Positions 51,757 to 61,735 are shown, counted from the first letter of the stretch. The stretch is DNA of 64,000 nucleotides from Paenirhodobacter populi (GCF_004022215.1 NZ_SAUZ01000016.1:62001-126000); one strand, 5' to 3'. A program made the numbers and translations. Notes: generated by a model from the letters alone, not told the origin.

Positions 51757-53577
51757 ATGACGCAAGCACCCATCCTACCGGCACCCATCCTGTCTGTCGA
51801 GCATCTGACCACCTCGTTCCGCGCGGGCTCCGGCTGGCGCGCGGTGATCCGCGACATCGGCTTTCAGGTCCACGCGGGCGAAACCGTCGCCATCGTGGGC
51901 GAATCCGGATCGGGCAAAAGCGTCACCGCGCTGTCGGCCATGCGCCTGCTGCCGCGCGACACCGCCCGGATTCAGGGCCGCATCGCGCTGAACGGGCGCG
52001 ATCTGCTGACCCTGCCCGAGCCGCAGATGCGCGCCATCCGCGGCGGCGAGATCGGCATGATCTTTCAGGAACCGATGACCTCGCTCAACCCCGTCTTCAC
52101 CATCGGCAACCAGCTCGCCGAGGCGATCGTGCTGCACAGCGACAAGAGCTGGACCGAAGCCGAGGCCGAGGCGGTGCGCCTGCTGGAACGGGTGCGCATC
52201 CCCGCCGCGAAATCGCGCCTGCACGAATATCCGCACAAGTTCTCGGGCGGGATGCGCCAGCGGGTGATGATCGCGATGGCGCTGGCCTGCCGGCCGAAAC
52301 TGCTGATCGCCGACGAACCGACCACCGCGCTCGACGTGACGATCCAGGCCGAGATCCTTGCCCTGATCCGCGCCCTGCAGGCCGAGGAAAACATGGCCGT
52401 GCTGTTCATCACCCATGACATGGGCGTGGTGGCCGAGGTCGCCGACCGCACCGTGGTGATGTTCCGCGGCGACATGGTCGAGACCGGCCCCACCGCCCGG
52501 ATCTTCGCCAGCCCGGAAAAACCCTATACCCGGGCGCTTCTGGCCGCGATCCCCCGGCTTGGCTCGATGGGCGACAGCCCCGGCCCGCGCCGCTTCCCCG
52601 ATGTCGATGCCGCCACCGGCCGGATCACCGAGGGCCGCGCCCTGCCGCCGCCCGACACCACCCACGCCGCGCCCGTCGTCTCGGTCCAAAACCTGTCGGT
52701 GCGGTTCGACGTGCCGAACGGGCGGGTCCACGCGGTGGAAAACGTCTCGTTCGACCTGCATCCCGGCGAAACGCTGGCGCTGGTCGGGGAATCCGGCTGC
52801 GGCAAATCCACCACCGGCCGCGCCATCCTGCGGCTGCAACAGGCGACCGAGGACAGCATCGTCATCAACGGCCGCAACATCGAGGACATGCACGGCGCCC
52901 ATCTGCGCGACATGCGCCGCCACGCGCAGATGATCTTTCAGGATCCCTTCGCCTCGCTCAACCCGCGCATTCCGGTGGGCAAGGCCATTCTGGAACCGAT
53001 CCTCAGCCACAGGGTCCTGCCGCGCGACAAAGCCCGCGCCCGGGTCGAGACGCTGCTGCATCAGGTCGGCCTGCCGCCCGAGGTGGCGGGGCGCTATCCG
53101 CACGAATTCTCGGGCGGGCAGCGGCAGCGGATTTCAATCGCGCGGGCGCTGGCGCTCGACCCGTCGTTCATCGTCGCGGACGAGGCGGTCTCGGCGCTCG
53201 ACGTTTCCGTCAAGGCGCAGGTCGCCAATCTGCTGATGGACCTGCAGGCGGAACACGGGCTCGCCTATCTGTTCATCTCGCACGACATGTCGGTGGTGGA
53301 ACGCATCAGCCACCGCGTCGCCGTGATGTATTTCGGCGAGATCGTGGAAATCGGCCCGCGCGCCGAAATCTTCGGCAATCCGCAGCACCCCTACACCCGC
53401 CGCCTGATCGAGGCGGTGCCGATCCCCGATCCCGCGCGACGCGGCACCCGCCCCCATGTCGCGCAGGAACAGGTCCGCTCGCCGATCCGGCCGCTGGATT
53501 ACATCCTGCCGAAGCGCGAATACCGCACCGTTTCGCCGGGGCATTACGTGCAGACCGGCGGCGTGTTCGGCACCTGA
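51757..53577 (+). CDS. Fused DppD-DppF ABC transporter ATPase
   Basis: A 606-residue protein with two complete ABC domains. NBD1 (about 8-265): GESGSGKSVTAL, signature FSGGMRQRVMIAMAL, Walker B LLIADEPTTALD. NBD2 (about 305-560): GESGCGKSTTGRAIL, signature FSGGQRQRISIARAL, Walker B FIVADEAVSALD. Each is followed by the oligopeptide-transporter C-terminal segment. In E. coli these are separate DppD and DppF; the fusion is common in alphaproteobacterial (GsiA-like) systems. It powers the importer encoded just upstream. Confidence 0.88.
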   Translation: MTQAPILPAPILSVEHLTTSFRAGSGWRAVIRDIGFQVHAGETVAIVGESGSGKSVTALSAMRLLPRDTARIQGRIALNGRDLLTLPEPQMRAIRGGEIGMIFQEPMTSLNPVFTIGNQLAEAIVLHSDKSWTEAEAEAVRLLERVRIPAAKSRLHEYPHKFSGGMRQRVMIAMALACRPKLLIADEPTTALDVTIQAEILALIRALQAEENMAVLFITHDMGVVAEVADRTVVMFRGDMVETGPTARIFASPEKPYTRALLAAIPRLGSMGDSPGPRRFPDVDAATGRITEGRALPPPDTTHAAPVVSVQNLSVRFDVPNGRVHAVENVSFDLHPGETLALVGESGCGKSTTGRAILRLQQATEDSIVINGRNIEDMHGAHLRDMRRHAQMIFQDPFASLNPRIPVGKAILEPILSHRVLPRDKARARVETLLHQVGLPPEVAGRYPHEFSGGQRQRISIARALALDPSFIVADEAVSALDVSVKAQVANLLMDLQAEHGLAYLFISHDMSVVERISHRVAVMYFGEIVEIGPRAEIFGNPQHPYTRRLIEAVPIPDPARRGTRPHVAQEQVRSPIRPLDYILPKREYRTVSPGHYVQTGGVFGT

Positions 53578-53618
53578 ACACTGAACCTGCGGCCCGGCCG
53601 CGACAAAAGGAGAAAGAC

Positions 53619-54005
53619 ATGAGCGTGAAACGTTACGGCGTGGGCGAGGGCAAGGGGTCTGGCCAGCGCAGCCTGCCCTTCGCCAAGGCGACGGAGGCGG
53701 ACGGCTGGCTTTACGTCTCGGGCCAGACACCGATGCGCGAGGGCGAGGTCGTCGGCACCAACATCGTCGAACAGGCCACCGTCGCCATCGAGAACATGCT
53801 GACCATCCTGCGCGACGCGGACTATGATGTTCAGGATATCGTGCGCATCGGTGTCTGGCTGGACGACGCCCGCGACTTCTGGAGCTTCAACGCCGTGTTC
53901 GAGAAATATTTCGGCGCCCATCCCCCCGCCCGCTGCTGCGTGCAATCGCCCATGGTCGTCGACTGCAAGGTCGAGATCGACTGCATCGCCTACAGGAAGA
54001 AGTGA
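53619..54005 (+). CDS. RidA family protein
   Basis: A 128-residue YjgF/YER057c/UK114 protein. Conserved parts are LYVSGQTPMREGEVVG (about 27-42), the central VEQATVAIENMLTILRDADY and PPARCCVQSPMVVDCKVEID (about 104-123), where the Arg of PPARC corresponds to the catalytic arginine of RidA. Such proteins hydrolyse reactive enamine/imine intermediates, for example those made by PLP enzymes. It lies behind the transporter genes with an AAAAGGAGA site. Confidence 0.85.
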   Translation: MSVKRYGVGEGKGSGQRSLPFAKATEADGWLYVSGQTPMREGEVVGTNIVEQATVAIENMLTILRDADYDVQDIVRIGVWLDDARDFWSFNAVFEKYFGAHPPARCCVQSPMVVDCKVEIDCIAYRKK

Positions 54006-54030
54006 CCCGCCCGCCCGGAAAGGACCGGCC

Positions 54031-54939
54031 ATGACCCCGCAAACCATCGTCTGTCTGGGAGAGGTGATGATCGAGTTGTCCCCCGCCGGCCCGGGCCTTG
54101 CCCGGATCGGCGTCGCGGGCGACACGTTCAACACCGCGGTCTACCTGCGCCGCCTGACGGACCCGGCGGTGCGGGTGTCCTACGTCACCGCGCTTGGCGA
54201 CGACATCCAGTCCGACCGCATCCTCGCGGCGCTGCGCGAGGAAGGGCTCGACACCTCCCGGATCGCGCGCGTCCCCGACGTGATGCCCGGGCTTTACATG
54301 ATCACGCTCGATGCCGACAACGAGCGCAGCTTCAGCTACTGGCGCGGCGCTTCGGCGGCGCGGACGATGTTCGGCCCCGGCTCGGCGCTTGGGCCAGAGG
54401 ATCTGGCGCCCTGCGACCTGCTCTACCTCTCGGGCATCAGCATCGCCATCCTTGCACCCGACGCGCGCCGGCGCCTGCGCGACTGGATCGCGGGCTTCCG
54501 CGCCCGGGGCGGGCGCGTGGCCTTTGATTCCAACTATCGCCCCCGCCTGTGGTCCGGCCCCGATGACGCCCGCGCCGAGATCCGCGCACTTTGGGAGCTG
54601 ACGGATATCGCGTTGCCCTCGCTCGACGATGAAATCGCGCTCTTCGGTGATGCCGGTGAAGCCGGGGTCATGGCCCGGCTCGCCGCATGGGGCGTGCGCG
54701 ATGGGGCGCTGAAACGCGGCGCACGGGGGCCGCGCGCGCTGGACGGTTCGGGGCGCGAGATCGCCCCCGGCCCGGTCGGCGTCATCGACACCACCGCCGC
54801 GGGCGACAGTTTCAACGCGGGCTTCCTTGCCGGCGTGACGCGGGGGGCCAACATCACCGGCTGCATGGAAACCGGCCATGCCACCGCCGCCCGCGTCATC
54901 GGCCATCCAGGTGCGATCGTGCCGCGCGCCATTTGGTAG
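54031..54939 (+). CDS. PfkB-family sugar kinase, 2-keto-3-deoxygluconate kinase type
   Basis: A 302-residue carbohydrate kinase. N-terminal VCLGEVMIELSPAGPGLARI (about 6-25), GDTFNTAVYLRRL (about 30-42), ADNERSFSYWRGASAARTMF (about 93-112) and the catalytic anion hole VIDTTAAGDSFNAGFLAG (about 251-268, with the general base Asp) fit KdgK. It would make KDPG from 2-keto-3-deoxygluconate, or act on a similar keto-deoxy sugar acid. It ends the M81/Dpp operon and its stop abuts the end of the convergent patD gene without a spare base. Confidence 0.8.
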   Translation: MTPQTIVCLGEVMIELSPAGPGLARIGVAGDTFNTAVYLRRLTDPAVRVSYVTALGDDIQSDRILAALREEGLDTSRIARVPDVMPGLYMITLDADNERSFSYWRGASAARTMFGPGSALGPEDLAPCDLLYLSGISIAILAPDARRRLRDWIAGFRARGGRVAFDSNYRPRLWSGPDDARAEIRALWELTDIALPSLDDEIALFGDAGEAGVMARLAAWGVRDGALKRGARGPRALDGSGREIAPGPVGVIDTTAAGDSFNAGFLAGVTRGANITGCMETGHATAARVIGHPGAIVPRAIW

Positions 54940-56364
54940 TCAGAGCGCCACCATGATGTGGCGGGCGACGGAATAATCCTCGAGCGCATACATCGACATG
55001 TCCTTGCCGTAGCCCGAATGCTTCATCCCGCCATGCGGCATCTCGTTCGCCAGCATGAAATGCGTGTTCACCCAGGTGCAGCCGTATTGCAGCGCGCCCG
55101 CGACCTTCAGCCCCTTGGACACGTTCTTCGTCCAGACCGAGGAGGCCAGCCCGTATTCGGAATCGTTCGCCCAGTTGATCGCCTGTTCCATCTCCTCGAA
55201 CCGGGTGACCGAGACGACGGGGCCGAAAACCTCGCGCCGCACGATTTCATCCGATTGCAGGGCGCCGGCGATGACCGTGGGCTTGTAGAAGAAGCCCGGC
55301 CCGTCCGCGATGCCGCCGCCGGTGACGACCTCGATATGGCGCGCCTCGCGCGCGCGGCCGACGAAGCTCGCCACCCGGTCGCGCTGCCGGGGGGAGATCA
55401 GCGGCCCCATCTCGTTCACACTGTCATCCGCCTGCCCGTAAGTGATCGAGGCCACCGCCGCCCCCAGCTCCGCCACCAGCCGGTCATGGATCCCCGCCTG
55501 CGCGTAGATCCGGCACGCCGCCGTGCAATCCTGTCCGGCGTTGTAATAGCCGAAGGCCCGCAGCCCCTGCACCACGGCCTCAAGGTCGGCATCGTCCAGC
55601 ACCACGACCGGCGCCTTGCCGCCCAGTTCCAGATGGGTGCGCTTGATCGTGCGGGTCGCGGCCTCCATGATCTTGCGGCCCGTCGCGATGTCGCCGGTGA
55701 TCGAGATCATCGCGATCTTCGGATGGTTGATCAGCGCCGAGCCGACCGTATCGCCGCGCCCCAGAACCACGTTCACCACGCCCTCGGGCAGCACATCGGC
55801 AAAGATCTCCGCCATCTTCAGCGCGGTCAGCGGCGTCTGCTCGGAGGGCTTGAACACCACCGTATTCCCCGCCCCGATCGCGGGGGCGATCTTCCACGCC
55901 ATCATCATCAGCGGATAGTTCCACGGCGCGATCGAGGCGACCACCCCCACCGCATCGCGCCGGATCATCGAGGTATGCCCCGGCAGATATTCCCCCGCGA
56001 GCGGCCCGGTCATCGTCCGCACCGCCCCGGCGAAGAAGCGGAAACAGTCGATGATCGCGGGCAGTTCGTCGCCAAGCGCGAGATGCCCCGGCTTGCCGCA
56101 GTTGAGCGCCTCGAGCGCCGCGAATTCGCCCGCCGCCGCCTCGATCCGCTCGGCGATCTTCAGCAGGCAGGCCGAGCGTTCCCCGGGTGTCGTGCGCGAC
56201 CAGCCCGGAAAGGCCTTCGCCGCCGCCTCGACCGCCCGTTCCACCTGCGCGAGCGAGGCTTCTGGCAATGTCACGATCACCTCCCCCGTGCGCGGGTTCA
56301 GGATCTGTTCTTCGCTTTCCGTGCCGGACACGAAATCCGCGCCGATCAGCATGTTGGTTTGCAT
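54940..56364 (-). CDS. patD: Gamma-aminobutyraldehyde dehydrogenase (PatD/YdcW type)
   Basis: A 474-residue aldehyde dehydrogenase. [20 protein letters not shown] (about 148-167), catalytic Glu in [13 protein letters not shown] (about 250) and Cys in [15 protein letters not shown] (about 284) are present; [20 protein letters not shown] is typical of the aminoaldehyde group. It oxidises 4-aminobutyraldehyde to GABA in putrescine breakdown. It is the last gene of a YdcSTUV-type operon, in the same order as E. coli ydcSTUVW. Good GGGAG site before ATG 56364. Confidence 0.85.
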   Translation of the reverse strand: MQTNMLIGADFVSGTESEEQILNPRTGEVIVTLPEASLAQVERAVEAAAKAFPGWSRTTPGERSACLLKIAERIEAAAGEFAALEALNCGKPGHLALGDELPAIIDCFRFFAGAVRTMTGPLAGEYLPGHTSMIRRDAVGVVASIAPWNYPLMMMAWKIAPAIGAGNTVVFKPSEQTPLTALKMAEIFADVLPEGVVNVVLGRGDTVGSALINHPKIAMISITGDIATGRKIMEAATRTIKRTHLELGGKAPVVVLDDADLEAVVQGLRAFGYYNAGQDCTAACRIYAQAGIHDRLVAELGAAVASITYGQADDSVNEMGPLISPRQRDRVASFVGRAREARHIEVVTGGGIADGPGFFYKPTVIAGALQSDEIVRREVFGPVVSVTRFEEMEQAINWANDSEYGLASSVWTKNVSKGLKVAGALQYGCTWVNTHFMLANEMPHGGMKHSGYGKDMSMYALEDYSVARHIMVAL

Positions 56365-56382
56365 CCCGTATCTCCCTTGAAG

Positions 56383-57189
56383 CTATTTTTCCGAACCTTC
56401 GCTGTGCTGCCCGTCCCGCGTCAGCCACCAGGCCGCCAGAATGGGCAGCACCGTCACCAGCACCACGGCCATGGCGACGACATTGGTCACCGGCCTTTCG
56501 CGCGGGCGGATCAGTTCCTGCAACATCCAGATCGGCAGGGTCGCCTGATTGCCGGCGGTGAAGGTGGTGACGATCACCTCGTCGAACGACAACGCAAAGG
56601 CCAGCATTCCCCCCGCCAGCAGCGCCGTGGCGATATTGGGCAGGATCACCAGCCTAAAGGTCTGCACCCCGTCCGCGCCCAGATCCATCGCCGCGTCGAT
56701 CAGCGCGGCCGAGGTGCGCCGGAACCGCGCCACCGCGTTGTTGTAGACGACGACGATGCAGAAGGTCGCGTGGCCGAGCACGATGGTCCAGGTGCTGAAC
56801 GGAATGTCCAGCAGCGAGAAGGCCGACCGCAGCGAGATGCCGGTGATGATCCCCGGCAGCGCGATGGGCAGGATCACCAGCAGGGAAATCGTCTCCCGGC
56901 CAAAGAACCGCGCCCGCGACACCGCCGCCGCCGTCAGCGTGCCCAGCACCATGGCGATCCCCGTGGAAATCGCCGCGACCTTCAGCGACAGGCCAAGTGC
57001 CTGCCACACATCCGCCCGCCCCATCGTCACGCCGATCCATTTCGTGGTGAAGCCGGGCGGCGGCCACTGAAAGCTCTTTTCCTCGGTGGTGAAGGCATAG
57101 ATGAAGATCAGCACGATGGGGGCCAGCAGGAACACCAGCCCCGCGGCGGCGGCGCATTTCAGCGCCCAGGGGGCCCGGTCAGAGCGCAT
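56383..57189 (-). CDS. Polyamine-type ABC permease, PotC/YdcV type
   Basis: A 268-residue permease with six TM segments. The EAA loop is [20 protein letters not shown] (about 161-180). PotC-like features are [13 protein letters not shown] in TM1 and [15 protein letters not shown] (about 202-216). It starts 11 bases inside the end of the PotB-type gene. Together they form the channel for polyamine uptake. Confidence 0.85.
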   Translation of the reverse strand: MRSDRAPWALKCAAAAGLVFLLAPIVLIFIYAFTTEEKSFQWPPPGFTTKWIGVTMGRADVWQALGLSLKVAAISTGIAMVLGTLTAAAVSRARFFGRETISLLVILPIALPGIITGISLRSAFSLLDIPFSTWTIVLGHATFCIVVVYNNAVARFRRTSAALIDAAMDLGADGVQTFRLVILPNIATALLAGGMLAFALSFDEVIVTTFTAGNQATLPIWMLQELIRPRERPVTNVVAMAVVLVTVLPILAAWWLTRDGQHSEGSEK

Positions 57190-58120
57190 CGAAAGCCCCC
57201 ATCCTGCGCGCGCCCCAGAGGTAGACCCCCATGATCGCGATCGGCACCACGGTGAAGGCCGCGGCCAGCGGGATATTCCCCGCCGTGCCCTGCTGCATGT
57301 AGACCGCCTGCCCGATGAACAGCCGCCCGGAGCCGATGATCTGTGGCACGATGTAATCGCCAAGCGTCAGCGAGAAGGTGAAGATCGACCCCGCCACGAT
57401 CCCCGGCAGCGCCAGCGGCAGCAGCACCATGCGGAAGCTCTGCCCCGGCGTCGCGCCAAGGTCCGAGGCCGCCTCGATCATCGCGCCCGGCACCCGTTCC
57501 AGCGCCGCCTGCACCGGGATGATCATGTAGGGCAGCCAGATATAGACGAAGACGATGAAGGTGCCGGTATAGCTGACCGACAGCGAATTGCCCCCCACCA
57601 CCGGCAGCGCCAGAATGGCATCCAGCAGCCAGCCCAGATGCAGTTTGGCAAAGGCCCAGCTCAGGATGCCCTCCTTCGCCAGAACCAGTTTCCATGCGTA
57701 GACCTTGACCAGATAGCTCGACCACAGGGGCAGCATGACCCCGATGTAGAACAAGGCCTTCCACCCGCCCCTGGCGTAGCGGGCGGCAAAATATGCGATC
57801 GGAAAGGCGATCACCGCCGAGGCGACCGTGACGCAGGCCGCCATCGTCACCGTGCGCAGGATGATGGCGAAATTCGACGGGCGCAGCAGCTCGGCATAGG
57901 TCGCCAGCGTGAATTCCGGCACCACGAGGCCGGAAAATTCGTCGATCGAATAGAAGCTCTGCACCAGCAGCGCCAGCAGCGATCCGATATAGACGATGCC
58001 CAGCCACAGGGTGATCGGCAGCACCAGCAGAAAGGTGAACATCGCCGGATGCCGGATCATCCAGTCGACGGCGCGCGCCACGACGCCTGAGCGCGGCGGC
58101 AGGATGGCGGTGTCGCTCAT
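57179..58120 (-). CDS. Polyamine-type ABC permease, PotB/YdcU type
   Basis: A 313-residue permease with an N-terminal cytosolic stretch and six TM segments. [20 protein letters not shown] (about 40-59) is TM1 and the EAA loop is [20 protein letters not shown] (about 215-234). The start at 58120 overlaps the ATPase stop by four bases. Confidence 0.85.
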   Translation of the reverse strand: MSDTAILPPRSGVVARAVDWMIRHPAMFTFLLVLPITLWLGIVYIGSLLALLVQSFYSIDEFSGLVVPEFTLATYAELLRPSNFAIILRTVTMAACVTVASAVIAFPIAYFAARYARGGWKALFYIGVMLPLWSSYLVKVYAWKLVLAKEGILSWAFAKLHLGWLLDAILALPVVGGNSLSVSYTGTFIVFVYIWLPYMIIPVQAALERVPGAMIEAASDLGATPGQSFRMVLLPLALPGIVAGSIFTFSLTLGDYIVPQIIGSGRLFIGQAVYMQQGTAGNIPLAAAFTVVPIAIMGVYLWGARRMGAFDAL

Positions 58121-59100
58121 GTTGCGGGCCCCAGCAGATGCGCCTTTTCCAGAGGCCATGCGATGCCGACCCGGTCGCCCGGCCGCGGCAGATCCCCGGA
58201 GGCGGGCGCAAGCATCGTCAGCCCCTGCCCCGCCACGTTCAGCCCCAGCTTCACCACCCGCCCGTGATAGGCGCGCGATGTGACCTCGGCCTCCCGCCCG
58301 GCGGGGTCCAGCGTGATATCCTCGGGCCGCAGGCTGGCCCAGTCCCCGGCCCGGCCCACGCCGACGAAATCGGCGGGCAGCACGTTCGAGGACCCGACGA
58401 AATCCGCGACAAAACGGCTGGCGGGGCGGCGGTAGATATCCTCGGGCGTGCCGACCTGCTGGATCCGGCCCTCGGCAAAGACCGCAACGCGGTCGGCCAT
58501 CGACAGGGCCTCCTCCTGATCATGCGTGACGAAAACGAAGGTCAGGCCGAGCGCCCGCTGCAACCGGCGTAGTTCCTCCTGCATCTGCTCGCGCAGCTTC
58601 AGGTCCAGCGCGCCGAGCGGTTCGTCCAGCAGCAGCACCTTCGGCTTGTTGACCAGCGCGCGGGCCAGCGCCACCCGCTGCCGCTGCCCGCCCGACAGCG
58701 CGGCGGCGCGGCGGTCGCCGAAACCGGCCAGCTCGACCATCGCCAGCGCCTCCTCGGCGGCGCAGTGGCGTTCCGCCCGGCCGATGCCCTTCACCCGCAA
58801 CCCGAAGGCCACGTTGTCGCGCACGTTCATATGCGGAAACAGCGCGTAATTCTGGAACACCGTGTTGACGTTGCGCCGGTAGGGCGGCATCCCCGCCGCC
58901 TGTTCGCCACAGATCGCGATCTCGCCGGCAGTGGGCTGCTCGAATCCCGCGATCAGGCGCAGGCAGGTGGTCTTGCCCGATCCCGAAGGCCCCAGCATGG
59001 CGAAGAACTCGCCATCCGCGATGTCCAGATCGACATCATCCACCGCGCGCACCGTGCCGAAATGGCGCGAGACGCCGCGAAAGCTCACAGCTTGCATCAT
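58117..59100 (-). CDS. Polyamine-type ABC ATPase, PotA/YdcT type
   Basis: A 327-residue ATPase. Walker A is [20 protein letters not shown] (about 36-55), signature LSGGQRQRVALARAL (about 135-149), Walker B VLLLDEPLGALDLKLREQ, with the switch His in FVTHDQEEAL. The C-terminal TOBE domain (about 240-325, SLRPEDITLDP) is characteristic of PotA-type ATPases. Two ATGs are adjacent at 59100 and 59097; either may be used. Confidence 0.87.
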   Translation of the reverse strand: MMQAVSFRGVSRHFGTVRAVDDVDLDIADGEFFAMLGPSGSGKTTCLRLIAGFEQPTAGEIAICGEQAAGMPPYRRNVNTVFQNYALFPHMNVRDNVAFGLRVKGIGRAERHCAAEEALAMVELAGFGDRRAAALSGGQRQRVALARALVNKPKVLLLDEPLGALDLKLREQMQEELRRLQRALGLTFVFVTHDQEEALSMADRVAVFAEGRIQQVGTPEDIYRRPASRFVADFVGSSNVLPADFVGVGRAGDWASLRPEDITLDPAGREAEVTSRAYHGRVVKLGLNVAGQGLTMLAPASGDLPRPGDRVGIAWPLEKAHLLGPAT

Positions 59101-59120
59101 CTGTCCTAGTCCGTTGAGGC

Positions 59121-59137
59121 CCGGGCCGCGCGCCCGG
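59121..59137 (-). terminator. Intercistronic hairpin after polyamine binding-protein gene
   Basis: CCGGGC-CGCGC-GCCCGG between the binding-protein stop and the ATPase start, 12 bases after the stop, without a U-run. Same arrangement as the hairpin at 21897, again behind a binding-protein gene. Confidence 0.45.
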
Positions 59138-59149
59138 ACCGTTGCAGGA

Positions 59150-60301
59150 TCAGCCGCCCATGACGGCGATATAGTCCGACACCCAGCGGTGATAGGGCAC
59201 GCAGCCGCCCGCCTCGCAGGCCGAGGTCGGCGTGCGCCAGAACCAGATCTTGTCGAAATCCTGCAAGCCGTTTTCCGCGCAGCCCTCCGCCGTCTGCATC
59301 CCCGACCCGTCGGTGCAGGCGGACGGGACCGAGGGCACCGCCCCGAACCACAGCGACAGGTCCGATTGCAGGTTGGAGCTCAGCGCATGTTCCATGAAGA
59401 GATAGGCGCAGGTCGGATGCTTCGCCTCGGCATGCAGCATCAGCGTATCGGCCCAGCCGGTCGCGCCCTCCTGCGGGATGGTGGACCCGACCGGCGCGCC
59501 ATCGGCCTTCAGCAGGTTCACCTGAAACGGCCAGGAGGACGAGGCCACGACCCCCTCGTTCTTGAAATCGTCGATCTGCACCATCGCGTCATGCCAGTAG
59601 CGCGAGACCAGCTTGCGCTGCCCCTTCAGCAGGTCCAGCGCCGCCTCGTATTGCGTCTCGTTCAGCTCATAGGGGTTGGTGATGCCCAGCTCGGGCTTCA
59701 CCGACATCAGGTAAAGCGCCGCATCGGCGATGTAGATCGGCCCGTCATAGGCCTGCACCCGGCCGGCGTTCGACTTGCCGTCCGGCAGGGTCTGTTCGTT
59801 GAACACAACATCCCAGCTTTTCGGCGCCTCGCTGAAGACCGTGGTGTTGAACATCAGCACATTCGGCCCCCACATGAAGGGCACGCCGTAATGCGCGCCC
59901 TCGACCGTGTGCCAGGGCGCCTCCTTCAGCCGGTCGTCCACCTTGTCCCAGCCGGGGATCAGCGCGATGTTGACGCGCTGCACCTTCTTGCCCGCGATCA
60001 GCCGCAGCGAGGCATCGCCCGAAGCCGTCACCAGATCGAACGTCCCCTGATTCATCAGCGACACCATCTCGTCCGAGGTGCCCGCCGTCTTGACCTCGAC
60101 CTTGCAGCCGGTGCCTTCCTCGAATTTCGTCACCCAGTCATAGGCCGGATCGGTCTCGCCCCGCTCGATATACCCCGGCCAGGCGACGATCGACACAGCC
60201 CCCTCCGGCGTGCCGAGCGAGGCCATCTGCGCCGAAGCGGGAAGAGTAAGCGCGGCCGTCAGCGCAAGACCCGAGGCCGCCGCGTTCCAAAGCTTGTTCA
60301 T
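59150..60301 (-). CDS. Polyamine-type ABC binding protein (PotD/YdcS type)
   Basis: A 383-residue periplasmic protein. The signal peptide covers about residues 1-25 (MNKLWNAAASGLALTAALTL then PASAQ). The mature part begins VSIVAWPGYIERGETDPAYD (about 37-56), typical of YdcS-type proteins, and has GVPFMWGPNVLMFNTTVF and two Cys near the C terminus (PSACTD and AEGCAENG) plus CEAGGC, perhaps disulfide bonded. First gene of the transporter operon, with a LysR box about 100 bases upstream. Confidence 0.85.
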   Translation of the reverse strand: MNKLWNAAASGLALTAALTLPASAQMASLGTPEGAVSIVAWPGYIERGETDPAYDWVTKFEEGTGCKVEVKTAGTSDEMVSLMNQGTFDLVTASGDASLRLIAGKKVQRVNIALIPGWDKVDDRLKEAPWHTVEGAHYGVPFMWGPNVLMFNTTVFSEAPKSWDVVFNEQTLPDGKSNAGRVQAYDGPIYIADAALYLMSVKPELGITNPYELNETQYEAALDLLKGQRKLVSRYWHDAMVQIDDFKNEGVVASSSWPFQVNLLKADGAPVGSTIPQEGATGWADTLMLHAEAKHPTCAYLFMEHALSSNLQSDLSLWFGAVPSVPSACTDGSGMQTAEGCAENGLQDFDKIWFWRTPTSACEAGGCVPYHRWVSDYIAVMGG

Positions 60302-60397
60302 CTGCGTTTTCCCTGTTGTGGCGGGGCGATCCTGCCCCTTGGCGGCAAGCCTGTCGCAGCCCTGTCGATTTCGCAAATCCAATTATCAGAAGGACGC

Positions 60398-60414
60398 TAT
60401 CGGATTTCCCGATA
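60398..60414. promoter_or_regulatory. LysR box before polyamine operon
   Basis: TATCGG-ATTTC-CCGATA, containing T-N11-A (ATCGGATTTCCCGAT). On the minus strand a -10-like GATAAT (60382-60387) follows at a distance that places the box over the -35, as for LysR-activated promoters. Confidence 0.6.
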
Positions 60415-60419
60415 ACGGA

Positions 60420-61322
60420 TCAGCGCAGCGGCCGGTGCGACTGCGCGGCATGGATGAATTCCCGCGCCTGCGCCGACAGCGGCGTGCCGCGTCGCCATAC
60501 CACCCCCACCTGCACCACCGGCAGCGTGCCCGAAACGTCGCGCGACACGATCGGATCGCCTTCCAGCGACCAGCGCCGATAGGCCATCTCGGGCAAAAGC
60601 GCGATCCCCGCCCCCGTCGCCACCAGCGACCGCACCGCCTCGACCGAACGGGTGCGGAACGCCACCCGCGGCCGCGCCCCGAACGCCGCCAGCAGCCGCC
60701 GCGTCGGTTCCTCGATCTCGTCAAGCCGCAGCATGATCATCGGCTCCCCCGCCAGATCCTCGATCGAGACCGAGGTCTGCGTCGCCAGCCGGTGCCCGTT
60801 CGGCAGCCAGAGTTGATAGGGCGACACGTCGAGGATCTCGACCTGCAGGGCCATCCGGTCGCGCAGGGTCGAGGTCAGCATCACCGCCACGTCCAGCTCT
60901 CCGCCGACCAGCAGATGTTCGAGGTAATCGCCGTTGTCCTCCAGCGCGGTGACCTCCACCTCCGGATTGGCGCGGCGAAAGCGCGAGAGGATGTCCGACA
61001 GGACATAGCCCGCGACCAGCGAGGTGACGCCGATATGCAGCCGCCCGGTCACGCGCGCGCCGTCCTGATCCAGCGCCTGCCGCGCATCGGCGACCGAGGT
61101 CAGGATGCCTTGCGCATGGCGCAGAAACTGATGCCCGCGATGGGTGATTTCGAGCCCGCGCGGATGCCGGTCGAACAGCCGCACACCCAGATCGGCCTCA
61201 AGCTCGCGGATCGCCTCGGTCACCGAGGATTGCGAAATCGCCAGCGCCTGTGCGGCACCGGACACAGTGCCGCTTTCGGCGGCGGCAAGGAAATAGCGCA
61301 ATTGCTTGAGGGTGAAGGCCAC
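60420..61322 (-). CDS. LysR-family regulator, upstream of polyamine operon
   Basis: A 300-residue LysR protein from GTG 61322: HTH in LKQLRYFLAAAESGTVSGAA and ALAISQSSVTEAIRELEADLG (about 4-50) and a cofactor domain beginning GRLHIGVTSLVAGYVLSDIL (about 90-109). A longer version from ATG 61364 (314 residues) is possible; no clear ribosome site separates them, and GTG is preferred because LysR proteins start just before LKQLRYF. It reads in the same direction as the ydcSTUV-like operon and the LysR box lies directly after its stop codon, so it probably controls that operon. Confidence 0.82.
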   Translation of the reverse strand: MAFTLKQLRYFLAAAESGTVSGAAQALAISQSSVTEAIRELEADLGVRLFDRHPRGLEITHRGHQFLRHAQGILTSVADARQALDQDGARVTGRLHIGVTSLVAGYVLSDILSRFRRANPEVEVTALEDNGDYLEHLLVGGELDVAVMLTSTLRDRMALQVEILDVSPYQLWLPNGHRLATQTSVSIEDLAGEPMIMLRLDEIEEPTRRLLAAFGARPRVAFRTRSVEAVRSLVATGAGIALLPEMAYRRWSLEGDPIVSRDVSGTLPVVQVGVVWRRGTPLSAQAREFIHAAQSHRPLR

Positions 61323-61735
61323 GATCCGAATGCCCCGGCTGATTTCCCGCACAAGACCACGCATCCGCCCCCGCCGCAATCCGGCCCGGAAGAGCGGGAT
61401 TCCCTGAGATGTCGCTCGGGCGTCCACCCGGGAACGACGCGCAAAATCGGCGCGGATCGACGGAGACATCCCCGGACGCCGCGAAGCCGCATGCCGGCAA
61501 GGCCGCGACAGCGCGCGTTGCCGCCGGGCCTGCCGTAGGCGCTTGGGGTCTGATCCGCCGCATCAGACCCAACCCGCCCAAATCATCGCATGGTCGCTTT
61601 GGCGAAGAGCCGCGAGACCGGCTCATATCCAGACCAACCGCAACGGCAAGCCGGGCGTCGCGGTGGACCAGCGCCGGCAAGATCGGCAAAGGCCCGGTGC
61701 CTGCGCGCCATGTTCCGCCGCGTGGGTCGAAACCC
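61323..61735. other. 413-bp gap upstream of LysR gene
   Basis: GC-rich, no supported gene. An imperfect hairpin TTGGGGTCTGAT/ATCAGACCCAA (61543-61572, one bulged G) is the only clear structure; it may end the amidohydrolase transcript. The rest looks like decayed coding sequence without recognisable product. Confidence 0.45.

Noticed and set aside
54958-57234. 758-codon plus-strand open frame
   Set aside because: Antisense to patD and the permease gene; Arg/His/Gln-rich low-complexity translation.
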